DNA of 64,000 nucleotides. Origin: G965204755 sp965243415 (lineage in GTDB: Bacteria > Acidobacteriota > Vicinamibacteria > Marinacidobacterales > Marinacidobacteraceae). The translations under genes and the position numbers were made by a program. Location of the stretch: positions 1,302,001 to 1,366,000 of the forward strand of contig OZ251549.1 of NCBI GenBank assembly GCA_965243415.1, written 5' to 3'. Under the pieces are notes generated by a model that saw only the letters and a list, made by a program, of their open reading frames with translations, made no database searches and was not told where the DNA came from. Positions 15,164 through 30,100 of this stretch are shown one piece after another. Within the stretch, counting starts at the first letter, position 1; the number at the start of each line of letters is the position of its first letter.

Positions 15164-18100
15164 ATGTCCCGCTCCCTCTTCAGTACTGCCCTCGCCGTTG
15201 TCCGGCAGGCGTACGCCCGCACCCCGGGCCGGCCCGGGTGGCGCGCTCCGCGGCGCCGGGCAGCGGCCGGCCTCGGGTTCGCCGTCCTGCTGGGCGCGCT
15301 CCCGGCGGCGGTCCCGACAGCGGCGGCCGGGCGGCCGGCCCCGCAGGACGACGGCAAGGGAGGGCCGTCCCTCTCCATAGATTCGCCGACCGCCGCCGAG
15401 GGCGACGGGACGCTGACCTTCACCGTCACCCTCACCGGGACGGCCTCGAAGGAGGTCGTCGTGGACTACGCGGACGCCGGGACCGGCAGCGCCACCGCCG
15501 GGACCGACTACACCGCGCTCCCCTCCGGGAAACTGGTCTTCGCCGCGAACGAGACCACGAAGACCATCGTCGTCACCCTCACCGACGACACCACCGAGGA
15601 GTCGAACGAGACGGTGGTGGTGTCGCTCGCGAACGCCGCGAACGCGACCCTCGGAACCGCCACCGGAACCGGGACCATCACCGACGACGACGCGGCGCCC
15701 TCCCTCTCCGTGGATTCGCCGACCGTGGCCGAGGGCGACGGGACGCTGACCTTCACGCTGACCCTGACCCCGGCGAGCGGGAAGGAAGTCACCGTCGAGG
15801 TCGCGGACGCCGGGACCGGCAGCGCCACCTCCGGGACCGACTACACCGCCTTCTCGGCGACCACCCTGACCTTCGCGCCGGGGGACACCAGCCGGACCTT
15901 CTCCGTCCCGGTGACTGCGGACACCGCCGCCGAGTCGAGCGAAACGGTGGTGGTGACGCTGGACAAAGCGGCGAACGCGACCCTCGGGACCGCAACCGGG
16001 ACCGGGACGATCACCGACGACGACGCCACCCCCACCCTGTCCATAGATTCGCCGAGCGTTTCCGAGGGGGACACCGGCACGGCGACCCTCACCTACACCG
16101 TCAGCCTGAGTTCCTCGACCTCCACGGAGGTCACCGTGGACTACGCCGAGGGGACCGGCGGCACGGCGACCGCCGGCAGCGACTACACCGCCCTCGCCGC
16201 CGGCGCCCTGACTTTCGCCGCCGGCGACACCCGCCGGACCCTGACGGTGACGGTCCACGGCGACATCGTCCACGAGGGCGACGAGACCATCCCCGTCACC
16301 CTGAGCGCTCCGAAGAACGCCACGCTCGGCACGGCGACCGGCACCGGGACGATCACCGACGACGAGACGGCGCCGACCCTCTCCATCGGTTCGGCGACGG
16401 TTACCGAAGGCAACGGCGCCTCGGCGGTCCTGGGTTTCCCGGTGACGCTGAGCGCGGCGAGCGAGGCCGCGATCACTGTGGACTACGAGGAAGGAACCGG
16501 CGGCACGGCGACCGCGGGCACGGACTACCTCGCCCTGAAGAGCGGGACCCTCACCTTCGCCGCGGCGGAGACCGCCAAGACCCTCGCGGTGTCCGTCATC
16601 GGCGACCGGCGGGACGAACCCGACGAGACGGTCACGGTGAAACTCCGCTCCGCGACGATCGCGACGATCGCCGCCGGAACCGCCACCGGGACGATCACCG
16701 ACGACGACGACCCGCCCGCGGTCTCCCTCTCCTCGCCGACCGTTCCCGAGGGCGACAGCGGTTCGGCGACCCTCACCTTCGTCGCCGCCCTGAGCGCGGC
16801 CAGCGGCCGGGAGATCACCGTGAACTACGCGCCGGCCTCCTCCGGGACGGCGACGGCGGGAACCGACTACACCGCGGTCGAGAGCGGGACCCTGACTTTC
16901 GCCGCCGGCGTCCGCAGCGCGAGCGTGGCGGTCCCGGTGACCGGCGACGCGATCGACGAACCGAACGAAACCGTCGTCCTGAAACTGAGCGACCCGGTCC
17001 ACGCGACGATCGCGACCGCCACCGGAACCGGAACCATCACCGACGACGACGCGACGCCGACGGTGACCCTCTCGGTCACGCCGGACTCCATCTCCGAGAA
17101 CGGCGGCACGGCCACCGTGTCCGCCACGCTCAGTGCCGCCTCCAGCCAGCCGACCACGATCACCATCCCCGCCCGTTCCCTCACCTGGTCGGTTCCGGCG
17201 GACGCCTCGATCACCATCCCGGCGGGGAGCACCGACAACGCCGACGACACGGTGACCCTCACCGCGATCGACAACTCGGACGACGAAGCCGACCGGAACC
17301 TGACCGTGACCGGTTCGGCGAGCAACGCCTTCGCGGTCGGGGCGGTGACCGGCGCGAGCCTCACCCTCACCGACGACGACGACAGCCCGGTCGGCCAGTG
17401 CACGGTGAACGGGGTCGGCGGCCACGCCACGGTGTCCCCGGGGACCATCTCCGAGAACGGCGGAACCGCGACCGTGACCGCGAAGATCCTGCACGCCGCC
17501 ACCGACGCCATGTCGGTCGAGTTCTTCTTCCTCTGGGCGACGCTGGACACCGACTTCAGCGTCAGCGGCGACGGCGCCAGGGCCAGCAGCGTCGGCTGGG
17601 CCGCGAACTTCCCGGCCGGGAGCGCCGCGAACACCGCCCGCACGATCACCATCACCGCGATCGACGACAACGCCGTCGGGGACCGGACGCTCCGCATCGT
17701 CCCGATCTTCCGGGCCGGCGCCGAGAGTTGCAACTACGACCTGTTCCTGACGATGCAGGACGACGACCGCGCGCTGGTCGTCTCCGCCCTCAGCGGCGCC
17801 CCGACCGAAGCCGGCGGCGCCGCCACCTTCACGGTGAAACTGGCGAGCGCGCCTTCCGCGAGCGTCGCGGTGCCGGTCTCGAGCACCGACTCCAGCGAAG
17901 GAACGGTGAGTCCGAGCCGGCTGACCTTCACCACGACCGACTGGAACACGCCGCAGACGGTGACGGTTACCGGGGTGGACGACGCGTACCACGACGGGGC
18001 TCCGGCCTGGGCCGCCCGGCTGGGACGCCCGAGCACCACCGACGCCGGCTACGCCCGGCTGGGGGCCCGGGACCTCGCCCTGACCACCGCCGACGACGAA

Positions 18101-21100
18101 GAGACGCCGACGGTGACGCTCTCCGCCTCCCCGGCTTCCATCTCCGAGAACGGCGGCACCGCCCGGGTGTCGGCCGCTCTCAGTGTCGCCTCGGACGCTC
18201 CCACTACGATCACCGTCGCCGCGGTGTCCGGGGCGTTCACCGTCGGCGGCGACGCCACGATCACGATCCCCCGGGGGCATACCGTCAACTCCTCGGACAC
18301 GATCACCGTGACCGCGGTGGACAACCGCGCCGACGAAGTGGACCGGGTGGTCAGCGTCGCCGGAACCGCGGTGAACGCCGTCGGGGTCGGGGCGGTTACC
18401 GGCGCGTCGCTCACGCTCGAGGACGACGACGGCGCGCCGACGGTGACCCTGTCCGCCTCGCCGGCGACGATCGCCGAAGGGGGGCAGACCTCGGTGTCGG
18501 CGACGCTGTCCGCGCCCTGGCGGTCCGCGATCACGGTGACCCTGGACGAACGCACCGGGGTCTTCTCGGCGGCCATGACCACCATCACCATCCCGGCCGG
18601 GGCGACCACCAGCGCCGAGCGCCTGTCGGTGCGCGCGAACGACGACACCTCGGACTTGCCGGACCGGGTGACGACGATCGAGGGCCGCGCCTCCTACGGT
18701 CCGTCGGGAAGCCCCACCACCGTCCCGGTGGCCGGGGCGGCCCTGACGATCACCGACAACGACGAGCCGTACTCCGGGGGTGTCCATGTGTGGATCTACG
18801 GGTCCGCCGCGACCGAGGCCTCGGCCCGCGGCGGAACCGAATTCACGATCCCTTTCTTCGTACAGCTGAATCTCCAGGCCACCGTGGACCGACCGGTGTC
18901 CGTGGACTACTACATTCGGGAGGACCTCACCACGGCGACGGAGGGGCAGGACTACCGGGCGGGAGGGGACTTCACCCGGGTAACGCTGCCCGGCGTCGGG
19001 TCCGTGCTGGGCGGGTCGCTGGCCATCCCCGCGTCTTCGACCCACGTGGAACTCGGATTGACGGGGATCGCGGACACCGTGAGCGAGTCGGCGGAAGTCG
19101 TTGCGGTGCAGTTGATCCATCCGCGGAACGCCCGGATCACCGACGCGATCGGAACGGTGACCGTCACGGACACGACCCGGCCGCGCCACTACTTCGGCAC
19201 GAACTACGACGGGGAGCAGGAGGGTGACGACGGGCGAAGGACGCTGCGGTACACCGTGTTCAGGGACCGCAACAGCGGAGTCTCGGTGGCGACCACCGTG
19301 GACTACGCCGACGCCGGCGCCGGCACGGCGACCTCCGGGACGGACTATGTGGCGGTGACCCCGGGCACCCTGTCCTTCTCGACGAGCGATGTCCTGAAGG
19401 ACATCGAGATCACCCTGATCGGTGACCGCCTCGACGAGGAGGACGAGACGATCGTCCTGCAGTTGAGCAATCCGACGAACGGCGTTCTCCGGGGAGGCGG
19501 CGCGACTCTCACCGCGACGGGACGCGAGGTCGCCCGGATCCGGGACGACGATCCGTTGCCCGCGCTGTCCATCGGTTCGCCCTCGGCTTTCGAGGGCAAC
19601 GACTCGACGGCGGCCCTGGAGTTCCCGGTGACGCTGAACCCGGCGAGCGGTCGGAGGGTCACGGTCCGTTACTTCGACGACGGGGGAGGAACGGCCGCCT
19701 CCGGGACGGATTACCGGACGCTGGCCCCCGGAACCCTGACCTTCGCCGCCGGCGAGACGGAGAAGACGATCAGGGTGCCCATCCTCGGCGACACCCTGGA
19801 TGAAGGGAACGAAACGGTCCAGGTGGTCCTCCATCATCCGGGCGACGCGACGATCCGGACCGCTACCGGGACCGGCGCCATCGTGGACGACGACGGGGGG
19901 TCGAGACTGTCGATCCTCCCGGCGCGGGCCTACGAGGGAGACGCCGGCTCCACCGACCTGACCTTCACGGTGCGGCTGAGCCCGGCGAGCGGCCAGCCGG
20001 TAACCGTGGACTACGCGGACGCCGGAACCGGCACCGCGACTTCCGGAACGGACTACGCCGCGCTGACTGCGGGGACGCTGACCTTCGCCGCGGGAGACAC
20101 CAGCAAGTCGGTAACGGTGTCCGTGACCGGGGACACCGTCGTCGAACTCGACGAGACGGTCGTCGTGCAGTTGAGCGGCGCCGGGGACACCACCATCGGG
20201 ACGGCGACCGCGACCGGCGTCATCCTCGACGACGAGAGCGCGCCGAAGGCGACCCTGTCCCTCTCCCCGGCGTCCATCTCCGAGGGGGGCGCGTCGAGTG
20301 TGAGCGCGGTAACGGCGACGCTGGACCGAGCCTCGCCGGTGGACACCGCGATCACCGTCTCCGCGGCGCCGGGAACGAACGCCGCGGCGACCGACTTCTC
20401 GCTGAGCGCGAACACCGTCCTGACCATCGCCGCCGGCGACACCGCCAGCACCGGCACGGTAACGGTCAGCGCGGTGGACGACCGGGCGATCCGGCCCGAC
20501 CGGACCGTGACCGTGTCCGGCGAGGCCACGAACAGCCGCGGCGTCACCGACCCCCCGGCGGTGACGCTGACGATCACCGACGACGACGGCGAACCGACGC
20601 TCTCCATAGATTCCCCGACCGTTGCCGAGGGCGACAGCGGCGGCACGGACCTGACCTTCACCGTGTCCCTGAGTGTGGCCCTCACCGAGGAGGTCACCGT
20701 CCGCTACGCGGATGTCGGCGAAGGATCGGCGACCGCCGGGACGGACTACGGCGCGCTGACCGCGGGGAAACTGACCTTCGCCGCCGGGGACCTCAGCCGG
20801 ACCATCGTCGTCTCGGTGGCCGGGGACCTCACCGACGAACCGGACGAAACGGTCGTGGTGAAACTGGGCGCGGCCGAGAAGGCGGCGATCTCCGCGACCG
20901 CCGGAACCGGGACCGGGACGATCCGGGACGACGACGACGCGCCGACGGTGACGCTTTCCCTGTCTCCGGCTTCCATCGCGGAGAGCGGGTCGGCGAACGC
21001 CAGCACGGTTACGGCGCGCCTGGACCACCCGTCGAGCGCGGCGACGACGATCACGGTGGCCGCGGCCGCCGGGACGAACGCCGACGCGGGGGACTTCTCG

Positions 21101-24100
21101 CTCAGCAGCAACAGGACCCTCAGCATCGCCGCCGGCGCGACGACCAGCACCGGCGCGGTAACCGTCACGGCGGTGGACGACAGTACGGACGGTCCGGACC
21201 GGAGCGTCACGGTGTCCGGTTCGGCGACGAACGGCCTGGGGATCACGGCCCCGGCCGCCGTGACGCTGACGATCACCGACGACGAAGCCGAGCCGACCCT
21301 TTCCGTGGATTCCCCGAGCGTCACCGAGGGCGACCGCGGTTCGCGGACGCTGCTCTTCACGGTGTCCCTGAGCGCGGCGAGCGACCGGGAGATCACGGTG
21401 GACTACGCCGACGCCGGCACCGGGACCGCGGCGAGCGGGACGGACTACGCGGCGCTCGGCGACGGCGCGCTGACCTTCGCGGCCGGCGACCTCGGCAAGG
21501 CGATCACCGTGTCCGTGACCGGGGACACCACGGACGAGCCGCACGAGACCGTGGCGGTGACCCTGAGCGGGGCCGCCAACGCGGCGATCGGCACGGCGAC
21601 GGGGACCGGGACGATCCGGGACGACGACGACGCGCCGACGGTGACGCTCTCGCTGTCGCCGGCCTCCATCGCGGAGAGCGGGTCGTCGAACGCGAGCACG
21701 GTTACGGCGAGCCTGGATCACCCGTCGAGCGCGGCGACGACGATCACGGTGGGCGCCGCGGCGGGGACGAACGCCGCGTCCGGCGACTTCTCGCTGAGCA
21801 ACGACCGGACCCTGACGATCGCGGCGGGCGAAACGAGCAGCACCGGGACGGTGACCGTAACGGCGGTGGACGACAGCCGGGACGGGCCGGACAAGAGCGT
21901 CACGGTGTCGGGGTCGGCGACGAACGGCCAGGGGATCACGGCCCCGACCGACCGGACGCTCACGATCACGGACGACGACGCGGAACCGTCCCTCTCCATG
22001 GATTCCCCGGGCGTCACCGAAGGCGACCGCGGTTCGGCAACGCTGACCTTCACGGTGTCGCTGGACGCCGCGAGCGACCGGCAGGTAACGGTGGACTACG
22101 CGGACGCGGGAACGGGGAGCGCGGCGAGCGGGACGGACTACACGGCGCTCGGCGACGGAACGCTGACCTTCGCGGCGGGCGACCTCAGCCGGACGATCAC
22201 GGTGTCGGTGACGGGCGACACCACGGACGAAGGGAACGAGACGGTGGCGGTGACGCTGAGCGGGGCGACGAACGCGACGATCGCCGCGGCGACCGGGACC
22301 GGGACGATCCGGGACGACGACGACGCGCCGAAGGTGACGCTTTCGCTGTCCCCGGCCTCCATCGCGGAGGGCGGCGCGTCGAACTCCAGCACCGTAACGG
22401 CGAGTCTGGACCACCCGTCCAGCGCCGCCACGACGATCACCGTGGGCGCGACGGCGGGGACGAACGCGGAGTCCGGCGATTTCTCGCTGAGCGCGAACCG
22501 GACGCTGACGATCGCGGCGGGAGAGACGGGCAGCACCGGCGCGGTGACCGTAACGGCGGTGGACAACGGCGTCGACGAGCCCGACCGGAGCGTCACCGTG
22601 ACCGGGTCGGCGACGAACCCGCGAGGCGTGACCGATCCGGCTTCGAAGACCCTGACCATCACCGACGACGACGCCGAGCCGACGCTCTCCATAGATTCCC
22701 CGAGCATCACCGAGGGGGACACCGGTTCCACGGCCCTGACCTTCACGGTGAGCCTGGACCCGGCCAGCGGCAAGGAGGTCACGGTGGACTACGCGGACGC
22801 CGGGATGGGGAGCGTCGCGAGGGCCACCGACTACACCGCCTTCACCGACGGGACCCTCTCCTTCGCGGCGGGGGAAACTTCCAAGACCATCACGGTGTCC
22901 GTGCCGGGCGACACCACGGACGAGCCGAACGGAATGGTTACCGTGCGGCTGAGCCGCGCCCTGAACGCGGCGTTCGCCCGGGCGACCGGAACCGGCACGA
23001 TCAGGGACGACGACGACGCCCCGACGGTCACTCTGGCGCTGTCCCCGACCTCCATCGCGGAGAGCGGGGCGGGCAACGCCAGCACCGTAACGGCGAGTCT
23101 GGACCACCCGTCGAGCGCGGTAACGACGATCACCGTGGCCGCGGCGGCGGGGACGAACGCGGGGTCCGGCGACTTCTCGCTGGGCGCGAACCGGACGCTG
23201 ACGATCGCGGCGGGCACGACGACGAGCACCGGCACGGTGACGATCACCGCGGTGGACGACCGCCGGGACGGGCCGGACAAGAGCGTCACGGTGTCCGGTT
23301 CGGCGACGAACGGCCAGGGGATCACGAACCCGTCCGACCGGACGCTCACGATCACGGACGACGACAGTGAGCCCTCGCTCTCCGTGGATTCCCCGAGCGT
23401 TGCCGAGGGCGACAGCGGTTCCGCGGCCCTGACCTTCACGGTGACGCTGAGCGCGGCGAGCGACCGGCAGATCACGGTGGGCTACGCGGACGCGGGGACC
23501 GGCGACGCGACGAGCGGTACGGACTACACGGCGCTCACTGCCGGGACCCTGACCTTCGCGGCGGGCGACACGAGCCGGACGATCCCGGTGTCCGTGACCG
23601 GCGACACCACGGACGAGCCGAACGAGACGGTGGCGGTGACCCTGAGCGGGGCCACGAACGCGGCGATCGCCACGGCGACCGGGACCGGGACGATCCGGGA
23701 CGACGACGGCGCGCCGACGGTGACGCTGGCGCTGTCGCCGCCCTCCATCGCCGAGAGCGGGACGAGCAATGCCAGCACGGTAACGGCGAGCCTGGATCAC
23801 CCGTCGAGCGCCGCCACGACGATCACCGTGAACGCGACAGCGGGGACGAACGCCGGGTCGGGCGACTTCTCGCTGAGCGCGAACCGGACGCTGACGATCG
23901 CGGCAGGGGATACGAACAGCACGGGGACGGTGACCGTAACGGCGGTGGACGACAGCCGGGACGGACCGGACCGGAGCGTCACCGTCTCGGGTTCGGCCAC
24001 GAACACCCAGGGGATCACGAACCCTTCGGAGGTAACCCTGACGATCACGGACGACGACGCGGAACCGTCCCTCGCCATCGGCTCCGCCAGCGTTGCCGAG

Positions 24101-27100
24101 GGCGACAGCGGTTCGGCGAACCTGACCTTCACGGTGACCCTGGACGCCGCGAGCGACCGGCAGATCACCGTGGGCTATGCGGACGCCGGCACCGGCGACG
24201 CGACGAGCGGTACGGACTACACCGCGCTCACGGCCGGAACGCTGACCTTCGCGGCGGGCGACCTCCGCCGGACGATCACGGTGTCGGTCACGGGCGACAC
24301 CACGGACGAGTCGAACGAGACGGTGGAAGTGACGCTGAGCGGGGCGACGAACGCAGCGATCGCCACGGCGACGGGGACCGGCACGATCACGGACGACGAC
24401 GAGGCGCCGACGGTGACGCTGGCGCTGTCCCCGGTCTCCATCGCGGAGAGCGGCGCCTCGAACGCCAGCACCGTCACCGCAACTCTGGATCACCCGTCGA
24501 GCGCCGCCACGACGATCACGGTGGACGCGGCGGCCGGCACGAACGCGGCGGCCGGCGACTTCTCGCTGAGCGCGAACCGGACGCTGACGATCGCGGCGGG
24601 CGCGACGACGAGCACCGGCACGGTGACGATCACGGCGGTGGACGACAGCCGGGACGGGCCGGACCGGAGTGTCACGGTGTCCGGTTCGGCGACGAACAGC
24701 CGGGGGGTCACGAACCCCTCCGACCGGACGCTCACGATCACGGACGACGACAGTGAGCCCTCGCTCTCCGTGGATTCCCCGGGCGTTGCCGAGGGCGACA
24801 GCGGTGCGGCGACGCTGACCTTCACGGTGTCGCTGGACGCGGCGAGCGACCGGCAGATCACGGTGGGCTACGCGGACGCGGGAACCGGCGACGCGACGAG
24901 CGGTACGGACTACACGGCACTCACGGCTGGAACGCTGACCTTCGCGGCGGGCGACACGAGCAAGACGATCGCGGTCTCGATCACCGGCGACACCACGGAC
25001 GAGCCGAACGAGACGGTGGAAGTGACCCTGAGCGGGGCCACGAACGCGGCGATCGCCACGGCGACCGGGACCGGGACGATCCGGGACGACGACAGCGCGC
25101 CGACGGTGACGCTGGCGCTGTCGCCGGTCTCCATCGCCGAGAGCGGCGCGTCGAACGCCAGCACGGTAACGGCGAGTCTGAACCGCCCGTCGAGCGCGGT
25201 TACGACGATCACGGTGGACGCGACGGCCGGGACCGACGCGGCGGCCGGCGACTTCTCGCTGAGCGCGAACCGGACGCTGACGATCGCGGCGGGCACGACG
25301 ACGAGCACCGGCACGGTGACCGTAACGGCGGTGGACGACAGCCGGGACGGGCCGGACCGGAGCGTGACGGTGTCGGGTTCGGCCACGAACACCCGGGGGA
25401 TCACGAACCCCTCCGACCGGACGCTCACGATCACGGACGACGACGCGGAGCCGTCCCTCTCCATCGGCTCGGCCAGCGTTACCGAGGGCGACAGCGGTTC
25501 GGCGAACCTGACCTTCACGGTGTCCCTGAGCGCGGCGAGCGACCGGCAGATCACCGTGGGCTATGCGGACGCGGGGACCGGCGACGCGACGAGCGGAACG
25601 GACTACACGGCGGTCACGGCCGGAACGCTGACCTTTACGGCGGGCGACCTCCGCCGGACGATCACCGTCTCCGTGACGGGGGACACCACGGACGAGCCGA
25701 ACGAGACGGTCGAGGTGACCCTGAGCGGCGCGACGAACGCGGCGCTCTCCACGGCCACCGGGACCGGCACGATCACCGACGACGACGGCGCGCCGACGGT
25801 GACGCTCTCGCTGTCGCCGCCCTCCATCGCGGAGAGCGGGACGAGCAGTGCCAGCACGGTGACGGCGAGCCTGGACCACCCGTCGAGTGCGGTGACGACC
25901 ATCACCGTGGACGCGGCGGCGGGAACGAACGCGGCGTCCGGCGACTTCTCGCTGAGCGCCAACGAGACCCTGACGATCGCGGCGGGAGATACGAACAGCA
26001 CCGGGACGGTGACGATCACGGCGGTGGACGACAGCCGCGACGGGCCGGACAAGAGCGTCACCGTGTCGGGTTCGGCCACGAACACCCAGGGGATCACGAA
26101 CCCTTCGGAGGTAACCCTGACGATCACGGACGACGACGCGGAACCGTCCCTCTCCATCGGCTCGGCCAGCGTCGCCGAGGGCGACAGCGGCTCGACGAAC
26201 CTGACCTTCACGGTGACGCTGAGCGCGGCGAGCGACAAGCAGATCACGGTGGGTTACGCGAACGCCGGCACCGGCGACGCGACGAGCGGAACGGACTACA
26301 CGGCGCTCGCCGCGGGGACGCTGACCTTCGCGGCGGGTGACACGAGCCAGACGATCACCGTCTCCGTGACGGGTGACACCACGGACGAGCCGAACGAGAC
26401 CGTCGAGTTGACCCTGAGCGGGGCGACGAACGCGGCGATCGCCACGGCCACCGGGACCGGCACGATCCGGGACGACGACGCGGAACCGTCCCTCTCCATC
26501 GGCTCGGCCAGCGTCGCCGAGGGCGACAGCGGCTCGACGAACCTGACCTTCACGGTGTCCCTGAGCGCGGCGAGCGGCAAGCAGATCACGGTGGGCTACG
26601 CCGACGCCGGGACCGGCGACGCGACGAGCGGGACGGACTACACGGCGCTCCCCGCCGGGACGCTGACCTTCGCGGCGGGCGACACGAGCCAGACGATCAC
26701 CGTCTCGGTGACGGGGGACCCCACGGACGAGCCGAACGAGACGGTGGCGGTGACGCTGAGCGGCGCCAACAACGCCACGATAGGTACGGCGACCGGGACC
26801 GGGACGATCCGGGACGACGACGATGCGCCGAAGGTGACCTTGGCGCTGTCCCCGGGCTCCATCGCGGAGAGCGGGTCGTCGAACGCCAGCACCGTCACCG
26901 CAACTCTGGATCACCCGTCGAGCGCGGCGACGACGATCACGGTGGATGCGGTGGCCGGGACGAACGCGGGGTCCGGGGACTTCTCGCTGAGTGTGAACGA
27001 GACCCTGACGATCGCGGCCGGCGAGACGAGCAGCACCGGCACGGTGACGGTAACGGCGGTGGACGACAGCCGGGACGGGCCGGACAAGAGCGTCACGGTG

Positions 27101-30100
27101 TCCGGGACGGCGACGAACACCCGGGGGATCACGAACCCCTCGGATCTGACCCTGACGATCACGGACGACGACGCGGAGCCGTCCCTCTCCATCGGCTCGG
27201 CCAGTGTCGCCGAGGGCGACAGCGGTTCGGCGAACCTGACCTTCACGGTGTCGCTGGACGCGGCGAGCGACCGGCAGATCACTGTGGGTTATGCGGACGC
27301 CGGCACGGGCGACGCGACGAGCGGAACGGACTACACGGCGCTTACGGCCGGAACGCTGACCTTCGCGGCGGGCGACACGAGCCAGACGATCACCGTCTCC
27401 GTGACGGGGGACACCACGGACGAGCCGAACGAGACGGTCGAGGTGACCCTGAGCGGGGCGACGAACGCAGCGATCACCACGGCGACGGGGACCGGGACGA
27501 TCCGGGACGACGACGCGGAACCGACCCTCTCCATCGGCTCGGCCAGCGTTACCGAGGGCGACAGCGGTTCGGCGAACCTGACCTTCACGGTGACCCTGAG
27601 CGCCGCGAGCGACCGGCAGATCACTGTGGGTTATGCGGACGCCGGCACGGGCGACGCGACGAGCGGGACCGACTACACGGCACTCACGGCCGGAACGCTG
27701 ACCTTCGCGGCGGGCGACACGAGCCAGACGATCACCGTCTCCGTGACGGGGGACACCACGGACGAGCCGAACGAGACGGTCGAGGTGACCCTGAGCGGCG
27801 CGACGAACGCGGCGATCGCCACGGCGACGGGGACCGGGACGATCACGGACGACGACGACGCCCCGACGGTGACCTTGGCGTTGTCCCGGACCTCCATCGC
27901 GGAGAGCGGGTCGTCGAACTCCAGCACGGTAACGGCGAGTCTGGATCACCCGTCGAGTGCCGTGACGACGATCACGGTGGACGTCGCGGCCGGGACGAAC
28001 GCAGCGTCCGGGGACTTCTCGCTCAGCGCCACCAAGACCCTGACGATCGCGGCGGGGGATACGAGCAGCACCGGCACGGTGACGATCACGGCGGTGGACA
28101 ACAGCAAGGACGGGCCGGACAGGAGCGTCACGGTGTCCGGGACGGCGACGAACACCCGGGGGATCACGAACCCCTCGGATCTGACCCTGACGATCACGGA
28201 CGACGACGGGGAGCCGTCGCTGTCGATCGACTCCCCGAGCGCGACCGAGGGGGACAGCGGTTCGGCGACGCTGACCTTCACGGTGACCCTGAGCGCGGCG
28301 AGCGACCGGCAGATCACGGTGGCCTACGCGGACGCGGGGACCGGGACGGCGACGAGCGGAACGGACTACACGGCGCTGGGCGACGGGACGCTGACCTTCG
28401 CGGCGGGCGACACGAGCAAGACGATCGCGGTCTCGATCACCGGGGACACGACGGACGAGCCGCGCGAGACGGTGGCGGTGACGCTGAGCGGCGCCTCGAA
28501 CGCGGCGATCGGCACGGCGACGGGGACCGGGACGATCACCGACGACGACGATGCGCCGGAGGTGTCGCTTTCGCTGTCGGCGGCTTCCATCGCGGAGAGC
28601 GGCGCTTCGAACTCCAGCACGGTAACGGCGAGCCTGGATCACCCGTCGAGCGCAGTGACGACGATCACGGTGGACGCGGCGGCGGGAACGAACGCGGCGT
28701 CCGGCGATTTCTCGATCAGCAACGACAAGACCCTGACGATCGCGGCGGGAGATACGAGCAGCACCGGAACGGTGACGATCACGGCGGTGGACGACAGCCG
28801 GGACGGGCCGGACAGGAGCATCACGGTGTCGGGGTCGGCGACGAACACCCAGGGGATCACGAACCCGTCCGACCTGACCCTGACGATCACCGACGACGAT
28901 GGCGAGCCGTCGCTGTCGATCGACTCTCCGAGCGCCACCGAAGGCGACAGCGGTTCGGCGACGCTGACCTTCACGGTTACGCTGAGCGGGGCGAGCGACC
29001 GGCAGATCACGGTGGCCTACGCGGACGCGGGGACCGGGACGGCGACGAGCGGAACGGACTACACGGCGCTGGGCGACGGGACGCTGACCTTCGCGGCGGG
29101 CGACACGAGCAAGACGATCGCGGTCTCGATCACCGGGGACACGACGGACGAGCCGCGCGAGACGGTGGCGGTGACGCTGAGCGGCGCGACGAACGCGGCG
29201 ATCTCCACGGCGACGGGCACGGGGACGATCAGGGACGACGACGACGCGCCGGAAGTGACGCTTTCGCTGTCGCCGGCCTCCATCGCGGAGAGCGGCGTGT
29301 CGAACGCCAGCACTGTCACGGCGAGCCTGGATCATCCTTCGAGCGCGGCGACGACGATCACGGTGGATGCCGTGGCCGGGACGAACGCGGGTTTCGGCGA
29401 CTTTTCGCTGAGTGTGAACAAGACCCTGACGATCGCGGCCGGCGAGACGAGCAGCACCGGGACGGTGACGGTGACGGCGGTGGACGACAGCCGGGACGGG
29501 CCGGACAAGAGCATCACGGTGTCGGGCTCGGCGACGAACACCCAGGGGATCACGAACCCGTCCGACCGGACCCTCACGATCACGGACGACGATGGGGAGC
29601 CGTCGTTGTCGATCGACTCCCCGAGCGCGACCGAGGGGGACAGCGGTTCGGCGACGCTGACCTTCACGGTGACCCTGAGCGCGGCGAGCGACCGGCAGAT
29701 CACGGTGGGCTACGCGGACGCGGCCACGGGGAGCGCGACGAGCGGAACGGACTACACGGCGCTCAGCGACGGGACGCTGACCTTCGCGGCCGGGGACACG
29801 AGCCAGACGATCACGGTGTCCGTGACGGGCGACACCACGGACGAGCCGAACGAGACGGTGGCGGTGACGCTGAGCGGCGCGACGAACGCGGCCATTTCCA
29901 CGGCGACCGGCATCGGGACGATCCGGGACGACGACGGAGCGCCGAAGGTGACCTTGGCGCTCTCGCCGATCTCCATCGCGGAGAGCGGGTCGTCGAACTC
30001 CAGCACGGTAACGGCGAGTCTGGATCACCCGTCGAGCGCCGTGACGACGATCACCGTGGCTTCCGCCGCGGGCACGAACGCGGCGTCCGGGGACTTCTCG

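Noticed and set aside
15047..30028. Antisense open frame of about 5,000 codons opposite the first giant gene
   Set aside because: The product is an endless Arg/Gly/Asp-rich string with no fold. Repeated GC-rich modules rich in GAC, ACC and GCG codons lack stops on the opposite strand by composition.
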